Positions 8,546 through 17,550 of a DNA stretch of 64,000 nucleotides are shown one piece after another (position 1 is the first letter of the stretch; every line of letters begins with the position of its first letter). Under the pieces are notes generated by a model, which saw only the letters and a program-made list of their open reading frames with translations, was not told the origin of the DNA and did not search any database. Location of the stretch: the NCBI RefSeq assembly GCF_016405855.1, contig NZ_JAEFCA010000001.1, positions 966,107 through 1,030,106 of the forward strand. Direction: 5' to 3'. The position numbers and the translations under genes are program-made. Source of the DNA: Flavobacterium sp. IB48. Its GTDB lineage: Bacteria > Bacteroidota > Bacteroidia > Flavobacteriales > Flavobacteriaceae.

Positions 8546-8917
8546 ATGATTTTACAAGATTTTTATAAAATACTATCAGAAGAAAAAGTATCTGATTCAA
8601 AATATATTATTACAATTTTAGTCAATGAGAAACATGAGGTTTTTAAAGGACATTTCCCCGGAAATCCTATTATGCCTGGTGTTTGCATGATTCAGATTAT
8701 CAAAGAACTTACAGAATCGATTACCAAAAGCTCGCTGATGATTCAGTCTTTGGCTAATGTAAAATTCATGGCGCTGATTAATCCGGAGGTTACTCCAGAA
8801 TTACGATTGGAATTGGATGTTACCACAACGGAAGACAATTTAGTAAAAGTGAAAAACACGACTTACTTTAACGACACAACTGCTCTTAAATTGAGCACGG
8901 TGTACAAAAAAATATAA
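8546..8917 (+). CDS. FabZ-like 3-hydroxyacyl-ACP dehydratase (hotdog fold)
   Basis: A 123-residue hotdog-fold protein with the FabZ/FabA signature GHFPGNPIMPGVCMIQ, His36 being the catalytic histidine. It should remove water from 3-hydroxyacyl-ACP to give the double bonds of a polyene chain. Aryl-polyene clusters normally carry one or two such short dehydratases. It starts 5 bases after the barrel gene and is followed by a secreted protein after 2 bases, so it is within the operon. Confidence 0.85.
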   Translation: MILQDFYKILSEEKVSDSKYIITILVNEKHEVFKGHFPGNPIMPGVCMIQIIKELTESITKSSLMIQSLANVKFMALINPEVTPELRLELDVTTTEDNLVKVKNTTYFNDTTALKLSTVYKKI

Positions 8918-8919
8918 TT

Positions 8920-9405
8920 ATGAAACTGTTACTGACATTACTTTTATGGGTGAATTTTGCTGGAACGCCAGATTTGGCTTCAATCCGAAAAATGTATTCT
9001 GATGTAGCAAAATCAGAAAGCAATGCCAAAGAGTTTGTAGCCAAACTTGCAGGTGTTTCAAGCAATGATGATAAAATTTTGGTGGCTTATAAAGCGGCTT
9101 CTATTTTATTGGATTCTAAATTTGAAAAAAAATTAAGCCAGAAAATGGATCGTTTTAAAGAAGGCGCAAAATTACTTGAAGCTACAATAAAAAGTGATCC
9201 AAGTAATATTGAAATGCGAATGATCCGATTGAGTGTTCAGGAAGATGTTCCAGGTATTACTGGCTACAAGAAAAATATTAAAGAAGATAAAAAATTCATA
9301 ACAACGTATTATGCTTCGCAAAGCGCCGCTTTGAAAGATTATCTTAAAGACTTTGTTTTACAATCTAAAAGTTTCTCCGAAAAAGAGAAGCAATTTGTAA
9401 AGTAA
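8920..9405 (+). CDS. Secreted hypothetical protein (161 aa)
   Basis: A short hydrophobic N-terminus (MKLLLTLLLWVNFAGTP) acts as signal peptide; the rest is helical and lysine-rich. It contains EMRMIRLSVQEDVPGITGYK, a pattern I have seen in uncharacterised flavobacterial proteins of pigment clusters, but I cannot name a family. It follows the dehydratase by 2 bases and precedes the glycosyltransferase by 16. A periplasmic role in the export branch is plausible but unproven. Confidence 0.6.
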   Translation: MKLLLTLLLWVNFAGTPDLASIRKMYSDVAKSESNAKEFVAKLAGVSSNDDKILVAYKAASILLDSKFEKKLSQKMDRFKEGAKLLEATIKSDPSNIEMRMIRLSVQEDVPGITGYKKNIKEDKKFITTYYASQSAALKDYLKDFVLQSKSFSEKEKQFVK

Positions 9406-9421
9406 GCTCAAAAAACTCCCC

Positions 9422-10591
9422 ATGAAATCACAGCAAGAATTACTCAGTTCAACTAACTTTTGCGTTATTGTACCCACTTACAATAACCAAAAAACACTGA
9501 AAAAAGTACTGGATTCTATTTTAGATTTCACCACAAATATCATTGTTGTTAATGACGGTTCAACCGATTCTACCAGCGAAATTCTAAAATCATATTCGCA
9601 ACTGACTCAAATTCATCATCCTAAAAATTTAGGAAAAGGACGAGCACTCAGAAACGGATTTAGAAAAGCATTGGAATTGGATTTTGAATACGCCATTACA
9701 ATCGATTCTGACGGTCAGCATTTTGCTGCAGATATTCCTGTTTTTTTAGAAGCAATTCAAGAAGAGCCAAATGTTCTCTTGATTGGAAGCCGAAATATGA
9801 CTCAGGAAAATGTTCCTAAGAAAAGTAGTTTTGGAAACAAGTTTTCTAATTTCTGGTTCAAGTTTGAAACTGGAATTAAGCTAGACGACACACAATCTGG
9901 ATTCAGATTGTATCCGCTTCGATTGCTTCCAAAACGTTTTTATACCAATAAATTTGAATTTGAAATCGAAGTTATCGTGCGTGCTGCGTGGAAAGGAATT
10001 GTGGTAAAAAATATTCCGATTCAGGTTTTATACGATCCTGCCGAAAGAGTTTCGCATTTTCGTCCGTTTCAAGATTTTACCCGAATCAGCATTTTAAATA
10101 CGGTTTTGGTCACCAATGCTTTGCTGTATATAAAGCCAAGAGATTTTTTTAGAAGAGCTAAAAAAAAAGGGTTTAAAAAATTCTTTTTAGAAGATATTCT
10201 AGAAAGCAACGATTCTAATTTTAAAAAATCGGCCGCCATTGCTTTAGGTATTTTTATCGGACTTTCTCCTTTCTGGGGATTTCAAACCATATTGCTTTTT
10301 ACTTTTGCCGCTTTGTTCAGACTCAACAAAGTCATTGCTTACCTTACTTCAAATGTAAGTTTCCCGCCTTTTATTCCGTTTATTATTTATGCTTCACTTC
10401 AAGTTGGAAGTATTTTCGTTTCTAGCGATGCGCCACTGGTTTTGGACAGTTCAATTACTCTCGATGATATTCAAAAAAATGCTACGCAATATATCGTAGG
10501 AAGTCTTATTTTAGCAACCGTTTCAGCACTATCAGTTGGTCTTATAAGTTATTTGCTTTTAACCACTTTTACCAAGAAACGCATCGAATAA
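9422..10591 (+). CDS. GT2 glycosyltransferase fused to DUF2062 membrane domain
   Basis: A 389-residue two-domain protein. Residues ~13-230 are a family 2 glycosyltransferase (VPTYNNQKTL, VVNDGSTDST, the metal-binding IDSDGQH and a DDTQSGFR acceptor motif), of the type close to dolichol-phosphate mannosyltransferases. Residues ~270-385 form a DUF2062 domain with several membrane spans (GIFIGLSPFWGFQ, SNVSFPPFIPF). It probably adds a sugar to a lipid carrier or to the pigment lipid at the inner membrane. It belongs to the polyketide operon by position; the acceptor is unknown. Confidence 0.82.
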   Translation: MKSQQELLSSTNFCVIVPTYNNQKTLKKVLDSILDFTTNIIVVNDGSTDSTSEILKSYSQLTQIHHPKNLGKGRALRNGFRKALELDFEYAITIDSDGQHFAADIPVFLEAIQEEPNVLLIGSRNMTQENVPKKSSFGNKFSNFWFKFETGIKLDDTQSGFRLYPLRLLPKRFYTNKFEFEIEVIVRAAWKGIVVKNIPIQVLYDPAERVSHFRPFQDFTRISILNTVLVTNALLYIKPRDFFRRAKKKGFKKFFLEDILESNDSNFKKSAAIALGIFIGLSPFWGFQTILLFTFAALFRLNKVIAYLTSNVSFPPFIPFIIYASLQVGSIFVSSDAPLVLDSSITLDDIQKNATQYIVGSLILATVSALSVGLISYLLLTTFTKKRIE

Positions 10592-10607
10592 AAATCTATT
10601 TATTTTC

Positions 10608-10665
10608 GCCACGAATTTCACCAATTAACACAAATTAATTCGTGGAAATTTGTGAAATTCGTGGC
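10608..10665. repeat. CACGAATT-family inverted repeat
   Basis: GCCACGAATTTCAC (10608-10621) is the exact reverse complement of GTGAAATTCGTGGC (10652-10665), with a 30-base AT-rich loop. It fills the gap between two operon genes and overlaps a false GTG-initiated extension of the next gene. Confidence 0.8.
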
Positions 10666-10686
10666 AAAAAACTTTATAAAACAACC

Positions 10687-13600
10687 ATGCATCAATACTT
10701 CTACGCCATTCATTTATTTGTAAACCGAAGAAAATCTCTTTCGGTTATTTTGGCTGTTCTGATGCTTCTAGTTTTTGGATTTTTCGCTTCAAGATTAAAG
10801 TTTGAAGAAGATATCACCAAACTTATTCCAACCAACGATAAAACCGATGTTACTGCCAAAGTCTTAAAACAATTAAACTTTGCCGATAAAACCACCGTAA
10901 TTTTTAGCTTGGATAAAAATGGTTCTGCCGAAGATTTGAAAGAAATGGCAACTATATTTTCCGACAGCGTTTCTAAATCTTGCAAGCCATATATAACAGG
11001 AATTCAAGGAAAAATTGACGAAGAAAACATTCAGGAAACTATCGATTTTGTTTACAATAATCTTCCGCTTTTTCTAGATGATAAAGATTATGTTGCTATC
11101 GAAAAGAAACTTCAAAAAGACAGTATTGCAGCAACCGTTCAAGGAAATTACAAATCGATTATTTCTCCTTCGGGATTTATAACCAAAGATTTTATTCTGC
11201 AAGATCCGTTTGGGATTTCTTTTATTGCTCTAAAAAAATTACAGCAATTAAATATTGGCGATGATTTTACGCTCGAAAATGGTTTTGTAATGACGAAAGA
11301 TAAAAAGAAATTACTGCTTTTTATCACATCCAATATTCCGTCGAGCGAAACAGAAAAGAATACCATTTTTGCAGAAAAACTGAAATCGATTCAGGAAAAT
11401 CTAAATACACAATTTAAAGGAAAAACGTCTATCAGTTATTTTGGTTCTGCTTTAATTGCCGTTGCCAATGCCAATCAGATTAAAGGAGATATTATTTTAA
11501 CGACATCTATTGCGATGTTTACTTTAATGCTGATTCTGATTTTATTTTATAGAAAAGTCTTAATTCCGTTGATTATTTTTCTGCCGACCGTTTTTGGCGG
11601 TTTGTTTGCGGTTGCGTTTTTATACTTTGTGAGAGAACAAATCTCAGCAATTTCATTAGGAATTGGTTCTATTTTATTGGGAATTACGATAGATTATTCT
11701 ATTCACATTCTCACGCATTACAAACATAATAGTGATGTAAAGACATTGTACAAAGACATTACAATGCCAGTCATCATGAGCAGTTCTACAACTGCTGTTG
11801 CTTTTTTATGTCTGCTTTTTGTAAAATCGGATGCCTTAAACGATCTCGGAATTTTTGCTGCTGTTATCGTTATGGCAACGGGAGTTTTCTCGCTTTTGAT
11901 TGTTCCGCATTTGTACAAACCAAAAGAAAATCCGGCAGAACATAAAAAGAATGTGATCGATAAAATGGCTCATTTTTCTTTTCACAACAATAAAATCTTA
12001 ATCGGACTTTGCGTTATTATTACCATTATCTGCTGTTTTACTTATAATGATGTTGGTTTTAATAACGATTTATCTCAGCTGAATTTTATTCCGAAAGAAA
12101 TCAAAGCTGCCGAAAAACAATTGGAAGAAAGCACGAGTTTAACTTCCAAAACGATTTATGTCGCTTCTTACGGAAAAACCATGGAAGAAGCTTTACAGCA
12201 TAATAGTAAACTTTTTGATGATTTATCTGCAGCAAAAAATCAGGATAAAATTTTAAATTTCAGCTCCGTTGGAGGCATTGTCCTTTCGCAACAAGCTCAA
12301 ATTGAAAAAATTAAAAAATGGAATTTGTTCTGGACTTCACAGAAAAAAGAATTTGTAAAATCTGAATTAATTGCTGAAGGTTCAAAGCTTGGCTTTAAAC
12401 CCACAACATACAATCTGTTTTTTGATCATTTAGATTTCAATTTCAAACCTGTTTCTGCAGCTGAATTTCTAAAAATTAAAGCACTTCAATTACAAGAATT
12501 TATAACCGAAAAAAATGGTTTTTATACTATCTCAACTTTAGTAAAAGTATCGCCAGAACAACGAGATGTTTTTGTAAAATCGGCTTCCGCAAAAGAAAAC
12601 ATAATTGCGATTGATCGCCAGCAGATGAACGAAACGTTTTTCAGCACTCTAAAAACCGATTTTAATTCGCTTGTCAATTATTCATTTGTTGCCGTAATTT
12701 TAATTCTATTTTTCTTTTTCCGAAGAATCGAATTAGTAATCATAAGCTGTATTCCAATTGCATTAACAGGAATTGTGACCGCAGGAATTATGGGCATTTT
12801 TGGCATTCAAATGAATATTTTCAGTATGATTGTCTGCACCTTGATTTTTGGTCACGGAGTCGATTTCAGTATCTTCATGACTAGTGCCTTGCAAAAAGAA
12901 TATACCAATGGCGTTAACGAAATTGCCATTTATAGAACATCAATTATTCTAGCAGTTATCACTACAATCTTAGGAATCGGTGCAATGATTTTTGCCAAAC
13001 ATCCTGCTCTTACTTCCATTTCGCTGGTTTCATTAATCGGGGTTTTTGCTGCGCTGATTATTACTTTCATTTTCTATCCGATTTTATTCAAACTGTTTTT
13101 ATCGAATCGTCCCAAAAAAGGAAATCCTCCTTTTCAATTGCGAACATTTGTTCATGGTGTAATTTCGTTTGCTTATTATGGTTTAGGCGGCATTGTAATG
13201 TCGATTTTCAGTTTTACTATTATGCCGATTTTGCCTTTTAGTAAAAAATCAAAAATGAAAGCTTTCCGATATGTGATTTCAAAATTCATGAAATCGGTAT
13301 TGTATTCAAATCCTTTTATTCGCAAAAAAGTCATTAATAATTTCAATGAAACTTTTGAGAAACCGGCCGTAATTATTGCTAATCACTCTTCATTTCTAGA
13401 TATTCTTTCAATCGGAATGTTAAGCCCAAAAATCATTTTCTTGGTAAGCGATTGGGTGTACAATTCTCCTATTTTTGGCGGTGTTGTTAGAAAAGCAGGT
13501 TTTTATCCCGTTTCTGAAGGTCTTGAAGGCGGCGTTGAACATTTAAGAAAAAAAATAGAACAAGGCTATTCGTTAATGGTTTTTCCAGAAGGAACTCGTT

Positions 13601-14364
13601 CCGAAAGCAATGTCATTAAGCGATTCCACAAAGGTGCTTTTTTCCTTGCCGAAGAATTTAAACTGGATATTATTCCGGTTGTTATTCATGGTGCTTCAGA
13701 ACTAATTCCAAAAGGTGATTTTGTGATTCACCACGGAAAATTGACAGTTACAATTTTAGAACGAATTGCTCCAGATGATCTTTCGTTTGGAAATAATTAT
13801 GCCGAAAGAACCAAACAAATTAGTTCGTTCTTTAAAGCAGAATATCGCAAAATTAGACAAGAACTTGAAGGTCCAGATTATTTCAAAACAATGTTAATCA
13901 ACAGTTATGATTACAAAGAAATTGAAATTGGGCAAAGTGTAAAAAAGGATTTGAAACAGAATCTCGAAACATATTACAGCTTAAATAAACACATTCAGCC
14001 AAAAGCAAAAATCCTTCATTTAGGAAGTGATTACGGGCAATTGGATGTTTTATTGGCTTTGCACGAACCGCAACGAAAAATATTTTCTTTTATAAATGAT
14101 GAAGAAAAATTGCTAGTTGCCAAAACGAATTATTTAGTTAAAAAGAGAAAAATAACATATCTCGAAAAGTTAGAATCGGCAATTGAAAATCAATATGATA
14201 TTGTTTTAATTTCTGACGAAAACTATCACGATGAAATCGAAAAACGGATTCTAAACGTTTCTTTTATAATTTTAGTCAATTGTTCTCGTTTAAAAAGTCA
14301 GTTTGAGAATTTTGAAATTGTTTCTGAAGAAAATGCTTTACTAGTTTTAAAGAAAAAAGGATGA
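10687..14364 (+). CDS. MMPL/RND transporter - acyltransferase - Rossmann-like fusion protein
   Basis: A 1225-residue fusion. Residues 1-~800 form an MMPL/RND exporter with two sets of membrane spans (~255-410 and ~660-800) and two periplasmic loops. Residues ~860-1060 are a PlsC-type acyltransferase with NHSSFLDIL (His about 900) and FPEGTRSES (about 966). Residues ~1090-1225 look like a degenerate class I methyltransferase fold (ILHLGSDYGQLDVLLAL). In Gram-negative aryl-polyene clusters transporter and acyltransferase are both expected; here they are one chain, suggesting coupled acylation and flipping of the pigment lipid (inference). I chose ATG 10687 because an earlier GTG at 10642 lies in a repeat. 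Confidence 0.85.
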   Translation: MHQYFYAIHLFVNRRKSLSVILAVLMLLVFGFFASRLKFEEDITKLIPTNDKTDVTAKVLKQLNFADKTTVIFSLDKNGSAEDLKEMATIFSDSVSKSCKPYITGIQGKIDEENIQETIDFVYNNLPLFLDDKDYVAIEKKLQKDSIAATVQGNYKSIISPSGFITKDFILQDPFGISFIALKKLQQLNIGDDFTLENGFVMTKDKKKLLLFITSNIPSSETEKNTIFAEKLKSIQENLNTQFKGKTSISYFGSALIAVANANQIKGDIILTTSIAMFTLMLILILFYRKVLIPLIIFLPTVFGGLFAVAFLYFVREQISAISLGIGSILLGITIDYSIHILTHYKHNSDVKTLYKDITMPVIMSSSTTAVAFLCLLFVKSDALNDLGIFAAVIVMATGVFSLLIVPHLYKPKENPAEHKKNVIDKMAHFSFHNNKILIGLCVIITIICCFTYNDVGFNNDLSQLNFIPKEIKAAEKQLEESTSLTSKTIYVASYGKTMEEALQHNSKLFDDLSAAKNQDKILNFSSVGGIVLSQQAQIEKIKKWNLFWTSQKKEFVKSELIAEGSKLGFKPTTYNLFFDHLDFNFKPVSAAEFLKIKALQLQEFITEKNGFYTISTLVKVSPEQRDVFVKSASAKENIIAIDRQQMNETFFSTLKTDFNSLVNYSFVAVILILFFFFRRIELVIISCIPIALTGIVTAGIMGIFGIQMNIFSMIVCTLIFGHGVDFSIFMTSALQKEYTNGVNEIAIYRTSIILAVITTILGIGAMIFAKHPALTSISLVSLIGVFAALIITFIFYPILFKLFLSNRPKKGNPPFQLRTFVHGVISFAYYGLGGIVMSIFSFTIMPILPFSKKSKMKAFRYVISKFMKSVLYSNPFIRKKVINNFNETFEKPAVIIANHSSFLDILSIGMLSPKIIFLVSDWVYNSPIFGGVVRKAGFYPVSEGLEGGVEHLRKKIEQGYSLMVFPEGTRSESNVIKRFHKGAFFLAEEFKLDIIPVVIHGASELIPKGDFVIHHGKLTVTILERIAPDDLSFGNNYAERTKQISSFFKAEYRKIRQELEGPDYFKTMLINSYDYKEIEIGQSVKKDLKQNLETYYSLNKHIQPKAKILHLGSDYGQLDVLLALHEPQRKIFSFINDEEKLLVAKTNYLVKKRKITYLEKLESAIENQYDIVLISDENYHDEIEKRILNVSFIILVNCSRLKSQFENFEIVSEENALLVLKKKG

Positions 14365-15878
14365 AAAAACAATACGATGTAGTTATAATTGGCAGCGGTT
14401 TAGGCGGATTGGTTTCTGCTGTTATTCTGGCAAAAGAAGGCTACAGCGTTTGTGTACTCGAAAAAAACAATCAATATGGCGGAAATCTTCAGACTTTCGT
14501 TAGAGATAAAACTATTTTTGATACGGGAATTCATTATATCGGAGGTTTAGGAGAAGGCCAAAATCTTCATCAGTATTTCAAATATATCGGAATAATGGAT
14601 CATTTGAATCTGAAAAAATTAGATGAAAATGGTTTTGATATTATTTCTTTTGATGATGATAAAACCGAATATCCGCACGCGCAAGGTTTTCAAAATTTCA
14701 TTGAAAAACTAACGCAATACTTTCCTGAAGAAAAGGAAAATCTCGAACAATACTGCCAGAAAATAAAAGAAGTCTGCAAAACATTTCCGCTTTACAATCT
14801 AGAATCGCAAGGAAAATATGATGATGAAATTTTAGCGCTCAACGCGAAAGAAACCATCGATTCGTTTACTGAAAATGAAAAACTAAAAGCAGTTCTGGCG
14901 GGATCCAATTTTCTCTACGCCGGAATTCCAGATAAATCGCCTTTTTACGTTCATGCGCTTGTCGTCAATTCGTATATCGAAAGTTCTTGGCGTTGCGTAA
15001 ATGGCGGAAGTCAGATTACCAAACAATTGCTGAAACAGCTTAAAAAATATGGCGGCGAGTTTTTCAAACATAAAGAAGTCACCAAAATCGAAGTCGAAAA
15101 CCAAAAGGTAAATTCTGTACAAATGAAAGACGGAACCGAAGTTTCTGGATCGTATTTTATTTCGAACATCGAACCAAAAACGACTTTGAAAATGGCGGGT
15201 CAGGAAAACTTTAGAAAACCGTTTTTTAATAGAATTCAAAATTTAGAAAACGTACTTTCTGCTTTCAGTTTGTATATCGTTTTTAAACCTAAAACTTTTA
15301 AATACATCAATCACAATTACTATCATTTTAAAAGTACAAATGATGTTTGGACTGCTTATGAATATGATGAAAATTCATGGCCAAAAACATTTATGGCTTC
15401 TATGAATCCGTCGAAAAAAGATGAAGAATGGGCAGACGGAATGACGTTTTTGACTTATATGAAATATGATGATGTCAAAGCTTGGGAAAACACTTTCAAT
15501 ACTACTTTTGAAGAAAATGATCGAGGGGAAAGTTATGAGAATTTCAAAGCTAAAAAAGCAACCCAATTTTTAGAAGAAATAGAGAAAAAGTTTCCTGGCA
15601 TAAAAGATTGCATCAAATCAGTGCATACTTCTACTCCACTTTCTTATCGTGATTATATTGGCGGAGACGGCGGAAATATGTACGGATATGTTAAAGATTC
15701 TAATAATCCGATGAAAACTTTAATTCCGACTAAAACTAAGGTAGAAAATCTTTATCTTACAGGCCAAAGTATCAACATGCACGGTGTCTTAGGAGTTACG
15801 GTCGGAGCGGTTATAACCTGCTCAGAAATTGTAGGAAAAGAATATCTGCTCGAAAAAATTAAAAAAGCATCTGAATAA
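14361..15878 (+). CDS. FAD-dependent oxidoreductase (phytoene desaturase-like)
   Basis: A 505-residue flavoprotein beginning with a dinucleotide-binding motif (VVIIGSGLGGLVSA, about 8-21) and an adjacent LEKNNQYGGNLQTF, then a C-terminal FAD site (LYLTGQSINMHGVLGV). This is the CrtI / all-trans-retinol saturase-like group. In the pigment cluster it could adjust the oxidation state of the polyene or the aryl head. It overlaps the fusion gene by four bases (ATGA) and ends 7 bases before the C45 gene. Confidence 0.85.
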   Translation: MKKQYDVVIIGSGLGGLVSAVILAKEGYSVCVLEKNNQYGGNLQTFVRDKTIFDTGIHYIGGLGEGQNLHQYFKYIGIMDHLNLKKLDENGFDIISFDDDKTEYPHAQGFQNFIEKLTQYFPEEKENLEQYCQKIKEVCKTFPLYNLESQGKYDDEILALNAKETIDSFTENEKLKAVLAGSNFLYAGIPDKSPFYVHALVVNSYIESSWRCVNGGSQITKQLLKQLKKYGGEFFKHKEVTKIEVENQKVNSVQMKDGTEVSGSYFISNIEPKTTLKMAGQENFRKPFFNRIQNLENVLSAFSLYIVFKPKTFKYINHNYYHFKSTNDVWTAYEYDENSWPKTFMASMNPSKKDEEWADGMTFLTYMKYDDVKAWENTFNTTFEENDRGESYENFKAKKATQFLEEIEKKFPGIKDCIKSVHTSTPLSYRDYIGGDGGNMYGYVKDSNNPMKTLIPTKTKVENLYLTGQSINMHGVLGVTVGAVITCSEIVGKEYLLEKIKKASE

Positions 15879-15885
15879 TCTCATT

Positions 15886-17550
15886 ATGAAAAACCGAATT
15901 CTTTATATTTTCCTCATCGGTTTTTTAAGTTTGATGATTTCCTGCGGTACTTCAAAATCAAAAAAACACACTCCAGATCTTACCGGTTTAAATGATACAA
16001 AACCTGCTGTCACCAAATTATCTGACAGTATTTTTATTTCTGGAAAAAACTCACTTTTAAAAAACAAACAAGGTCTTTGGGAATTATATGTAGAAGGCGA
16101 TCCGCTCGAAATCGGACTTTCGACTGGTGCTCTGACAGATTCACTTTTACACAAACAGCAACGCATTTTTTTCTCCAAAATAACCGATTTAATTCCGTCA
16201 AAATTCCAGCAGAAAATGCTTCGTCAGTTTTTAAAATGGTACAATCGAAAATTGTATCTGAATGTTCCTGACGAATATCAAACGGAGATTTACGGTGTTT
16301 CTCAATATACTTCGAACGACTTTGATAATATCGCACCGCAATATCAGCGCGGTTTGTACTTACATGCCGCACATGATATTGGACACGCTTTACAGGATTT
16401 GGCTTTAGTTGGCTGTTCTTCTTTTGCGGCTTGGGACGAAAAATCTGAAGATGGAAATTTAATTCTGGCTCGAAATTTTGATTTTTATGTGAATGACGCT
16501 TTCGCGGAAAATAAAATCGCAGCCTTTATCAAACCAAAAGAAGGATATCCGTTTATGATGGTAACTTGGCCAGGAATGATTGGCGCTGTTTCTGGAATGA
16601 ATTACGAAGGATTGACTGTAACGATAAATGCTTCGAAATCTAAAATTCCGCTTAGCGCGAAAACACCGATTTCTATCTTGACTCGCGAAATTTTACAGCA
16701 TGCCAAAAATCTAGATGAAGCTATTGTTATTGCAAAAAAAAGAAAAGTCTTTGTTTCTGAATCAATTATGGTTGGAAGCGCCAATGATAACAAAGCCATT
16801 TTAATTGAAGTTTCTCCGGATAAAATGGACGTTTATGATGTTCCAAACAGCGATCAGTTAATTTGTTCCAATCATTTTCAGGGAGAAGCTTTCAAAGAAG
16901 ATAAACGAAATCTCGAACAAATTGCCAACAGCCATTCTGAATATCGTTACGAAAGAATGCAGGAATTGCTGTCTGAAAACCCAAAAGTAAATCCTGAGAT
17001 TGCATCAGAAATTCTTAGAAATAAAGACGGTTTAAAAAACATTTCTTTAGGATATGGAAACGAAAAAGCACTCAATCAATTGTTGGCACATCACGGAATT
17101 ATCTTTAAACCAAAAGAAAAATTAGTTTGGGTTTCGGCAAATCCGTTTCAATTGGGCGAATTTGTTTGTTATGATTTGACTTCAATTTTTAGCGAAAATA
17201 GAAATGAAACAAAATCGTTTCAGAAAGAAAATCTGAATATAGCAAAAGATCCTTTCTTGGAAACAGTTGCTTTTCAGAATTTTAAAAAGTTCAAAATTGA
17301 AGATCATAAAATAGATTCTATTTTAGAAAAAAAAGAAACTGTATCTCTAGAGTTTCTTCAGAATTATCAAGCGTTAAACCCTAATTATTGGGTTGTATAT
17401 TATAAGACAGGATTGTACTTTTACCAAAAAAAGGAATTTCTACAAGCAAAGCTGAATTTTGAAAAAGCTTTGAGTCACGAGATCACTACAGTTCCTGATA
17501 AAGAAAAAATTGAAAAATATTTAAAAAAAGTCAAAAGAAAATTACAATGA
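15886..17550 (+). CDS. C45-family (acyl-CoA:6-APA acyltransferase-like) NTN-hydrolase lipoprotein
   Basis: A 554-residue lipoprotein (signal peptide ending MISC, Cys20). The central domain fits the C45 autoproteolytic hydrolase/acyltransferase group: VGCSSFAAW supplies the candidate nucleophile Cys177, followed by GNLILARNFDFY and SAVSGMNYEG-like strands of the NTN fold. The last ~110 residues carry a short helical, TPR-like tail. Such enzymes cleave or transfer amide-linked acyl groups. In a pigment operon it may attach or trim the acyl chain in the periplasm (inference). Its stop overlaps the ligase start by four bases. Confidence 0.78.
   Translation: MKNRILYIFLIGFLSLMISCGTSKSKKHTPDLTGLNDTKPAVTKLSDSIFISGKNSLLKNKQGLWELYVEGDPLEIGLSTGALTDSLLHKQQRIFFSKITDLIPSKFQQKMLRQFLKWYNRKLYLNVPDEYQTEIYGVSQYTSNDFDNIAPQYQRGLYLHAAHDIGHALQDLALVGCSSFAAWDEKSEDGNLILARNFDFYVNDAFAENKIAAFIKPKEGYPFMMVTWPGMIGAVSGMNYEGLTVTINASKSKIPLSAKTPISILTREILQHAKNLDEAIVIAKKRKVFVSESIMVGSANDNKAILIEVSPDKMDVYDVPNSDQLICSNHFQGEAFKEDKRNLEQIANSHSEYRYERMQELLSENPKVNPEIASEILRNKDGLKNISLGYGNEKALNQLLAHHGIIFKPKEKLVWVSANPFQLGEFVCYDLTSIFSENRNETKSFQKENLNIAKDPFLETVAFQNFKKFKIEDHKIDSILEKKETVSLEFLQNYQALNPNYWVVYYKTGLYFYQKKEFLQAKLNFEKALSHEITTVPDKEKIEKYLKKVKRKLQ

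Noticed and set aside
10642..10686. GTG-initiated extension of the MMPL fusion
   Set aside because: The 15 extra codons lie inside a CACGAATT-family repeat and do not match an MMPL start.
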